Positions 11,608 through 13,349 of a stretch of DNA of 13,349 nucleotides are shown one piece after another; within the stretch, counting starts at the first letter, position 1, and each line of letters begins with the position of its first letter. The position numbers were made by a program, and so were the translations under genes. The DNA lies in contig JBFHRB010000071.1 in assembly GCA_041591915.1 (NCBI GenBank), positions 1-13,349 on the forward strand, given 5' to 3'. The stretch comes from JBFHRB01 sp041591915. GTDB lineage: Bacteria > Actinomycetota > Nitriliruptoria > Nitriliruptorales > Nitriliruptoraceae. The notes beneath the pieces were generated by a model. It ran no database searches. It was not told the DNA's origin and saw only the letters and a list, made by a program, of their open reading frames with translations.

Positions 11608-13349
11608 GTGCCGAGTACGGATGAACGCTGGCGCAGCGGCCCGGGGCTGCTCGCGTCCGTCTGGCGCTACAAGTACTTCGTCGGGGTGTTCGTGACGCTG
11701 GCGGCCGCCGGGGCGTTCTTCCTGTCGAGCAGCCAGGCCCCGGTCTACGAGGCGACCGCTCGGCTCTTCCTCGCCGACCCGCGCACGAGCTCGGTCTTCG
11801 GCCAGGGCCGGTCCGTCGACGCCGACCGCTACGTCCCCCAGCAGGCCGAGCGGGTCACGTCACGACCCGTCCTGGACGCGACGTCGGAGCTGCTCGGCGG
11901 GGAGTTCAGCCGCAACGACCTCAGCCGTCGCGTCGACGCCGCCGGTGACGTCGAGCTCGACATGCTCGAGATCACGGCCTCGGCATCGTCGCCGGACCGC
12001 GCTGCGGACGTCGCCAACGCGGCGTCGACGGCCTACATGCAGGTCTCGCGCGACGCGCGCCTGTCGAGCGCACAGGCGGCCGCGACCGAGCTGGACCTCG
12101 CGACCGACGAGCTCGATGACCAGATCGAGGCGCTGCAGGCCCGCATCGCCGGCGCGGTGTCCTCGAGCACGGTCGACATCCTCCGCGAGCAGCTGGACGT
12201 CCTGGTCCGCCAACGCGTCGAGATCCGGGCACGGTCACAGCAACTGCTCGTCGATGCCCGCGTCTTCGGGTCTGGCGTCGATCTCGTGGAGGCCGCGGAG
12301 CCCCCGCGCGATGCGTCGTCGCCGAACCCGGTGCGTGACACGGCCCTCGCCATCATCCTCGCCGGCGGACTTGCGGCCGCGGCTGCCTACTGGCTGGCCG
12401 GACGCTCGCGGAAGGTCGAGTCCCCCAGTCAGGTGGCCGAGATCCTCGGCATCCGCCACGTCGCCACCGTGCCGCTCTACCGGCGTGCACGCGAGGACAC
12501 CCTGTCGGACCGTGCGACGCTCGAGGTCCCCCACCAGGAGGCGTTCAACTTCCTGCTGTCCTCGGTGGAGCACCTGCTCCGCACGAAGGATCGTCGCAGC
12601 GTGCTGATCACCTCGTCGCAGCCCGGCGACGGGAAGACGGAGGTCTCGCTCCAGCTCGCCCTGAGCGCCCAGCTCGAGAGCCGCAAGTCCGCCCTCGTCG
12701 ACGGTGACCTGCACGTCCGCGAGCTCACACGGCTGGCGAACATGGACGGCGCCCCCGGGCTCACGGACCTGGCGACCACCGGAGCGCGCGGCGCGAGCCA
12801 GTTCCTCAGCCGCCTCGACATCCTCGGCGGACAGCTGCGGCTGCCCTTCCTGGCAGCCGGCGCCGCGGGCCGTGACTCCGCGGGTCGCCTGCGCGACCCC
12901 GGCGTCGTGCAGGGCCTGCAGCGCATCGCCTCGCAGCACGAGTTCGTCTTCGTCGACTCCGCACCGCTCCTCGCGACCGCCGACACGACGGTGCTCGCGG
13001 GCTACGTCGACGCCGTCCTGCTCGTCATCCGCGATGGCGTGGACCTCGACACCCTGATCGCCCTCCGCGAACGGCTGCGGTTCGTCGCCGGCGACATCCT
13101 CGGGTTCGTGTGGATCGGGTCGGGCTCGACCGCCACGCTCGGGTACGCCTACGGCGTCGACGCGTACGGCGAGCGCAACCGGCGTGCGGCCAAGCCGGTC
13201 ATCGCGTACCCGGACCTCGACGAGGACGAGAGCACGACCGACCCCTCGGCTGGTCCCGGTGTCGCCCGGCCGCTCAAGCCGCTGTCGGCCCCGAGCCGAC
13301 CGACGAGCCCCGGGGAGGAGCCGACGGCGACGTCCACGACGCCGGACCC
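11608..13349 (+). CDS. Wzz/BY-kinase-like polysaccharide assembly protein, partial at the window edge
   Basis: From GTG 11608, with GGAGG four bases upstream, 580 codons are visible and the frame runs off the right edge. It has the layout of a polysaccharide co-polymerase fused to its cytoplasmic ATPase, as in actinobacterial capsule or exopolysaccharide loci. There is a Wzz-type N-terminus with membrane helix 1 (about 24-42), an outer domain with coiled coil (about 145-215), membrane helix 2 (about 246-264), and a P-loop domain with Walker A Ser-Gln-Pro-Gly-Asp-Gly-Lys-Thr (337-344). Walker A' is Ala-Leu-Val-Asp-Gly-Asp-Leu (362-368) and Walker B is Phe-Val-Phe-Val-Asp-Ser-Ala-Pro (446-453). 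Three tyrosines stand at 513-520, after the P-loop domain. The Pro/Ser/Thr-rich tail seen so far has only Tyr534. It probably controls chain length or export of a surface polysaccharide; kinase activity is uncertain. Confidence 0.9.
   Translation, partial: MPSTDERWRSGPGLLASVWRYKYFVGVFVTLAAAGAFFLSSSQAPVYEATARLFLADPRTSSVFGQGRSVDADRYVPQQAERVTSRPVLDATSELLGGEFSRNDLSRRVDAAGDVELDMLEITASASSPDRAADVANAASTAYMQVSRDARLSSAQAAATELDLATDELDDQIEALQARIAGAVSSSTVDILREQLDVLVRQRVEIRARSQQLLVDARVFGSGVDLVEAAEPPRDASSPNPVRDTALAIILAGGLAAAAAYWLAGRSRKVESPSQVAEILGIRHVATVPLYRRAREDTLSDRATLEVPHQEAFNFLLSSVEHLLRTKDRRSVLITSSQPGDGKTEVSLQLALSAQLESRKSALVDGDLHVRELTRLANMDGAPGLTDLATTGARGASQFLSRLDILGGQLRLPFLAAGAAGRDSAGRLRDPGVVQGLQRIASQHEFVFVDSAPLLATADTTVLAGYVDAVLLVIRDGVDLDTLIALRERLRFVAGDILGFVWIGSGSTATLGYAYGVDAYGERNRRAAKPVIAYPDLDEDESTTDPSAGPGVARPLKPLSAPSRPTSPGEEPTATSTTPD

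Overview
The window is about 13.3 kb of very GC-rich DNA. Strong GC bias at third codon positions, a WhiB-family regulator, a DUF4177-like/RidA gene pair, an ECF sigma factor followed by a DUF5667-like membrane protein, and use of GTG and TTG starts all point to an actinobacterium. The mix of genes looks more like a deep-branching lineage (Nitriliruptoria or Acidimicrobiia type) than Streptomyces or Mycobacterium, but that placement is inference only.

Left part, + strand (1-3591). A small three-helix GlsB/YeaQ-type membrane protein is followed by a long-form NfeD protein whose protease-like domain contains no lysine, so the Ser-Lys dyad cannot form. The 3' end of that gene is triplicated as an exact 45-bp tandem array in which every unit ends in an in-frame stop codon. 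Beyond an operator-like inverted repeat lies a monocistronic-looking whiB gene with stem-loops behind it. Then comes a tightly coupled cluster: a 46-aa DUF4177-like protein, a RidA-family protein and an uncharacterised 152-aa protein. The order whiB, DUF4177-like, RidA recalls the Mycobacterium whiB4 locus (Rv3681c to Rv3678c), without the ATPase pair.

Middle part, - strand (3613-8486). Read in the direction of transcription this is an acyl-CoA dehydrogenase with a TTG start, a 69-aa DUF2795-like protein, selA and selB. The last two overlap by ATGA and form the protein half of the selenocysteine-insertion machinery. No tRNA-Sec, selD or selenoprotein gene was recognised inside the window.

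Right part. On the - strand (8561-11467) three genes form one unit: a secreted protein with three copies of an approximately 75-residue domain, an ECF sigma factor, and a DUF5667-like single-pass membrane protein that is a candidate anti-sigma factor. The outer part of the membrane protein carries a fourth, diverged copy of the same domain, a link that suggests a surface-sensing sigma module. Divergent from this unit on the + strand (11608 to the window edge) is a Wzz/BY-kinase fusion for polysaccharide assembly. Its putative promoter has an ECF-like -35 element and an 11-bp direct repeat, so it may be a target of the neighbouring sigma factor (inference).

No rRNA, tRNA, CRISPR array, insertion sequence or phage gene was seen. 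Apart from short intergenic gaps the window is fully coding, with no gene-free stretch longer than 300 bases.
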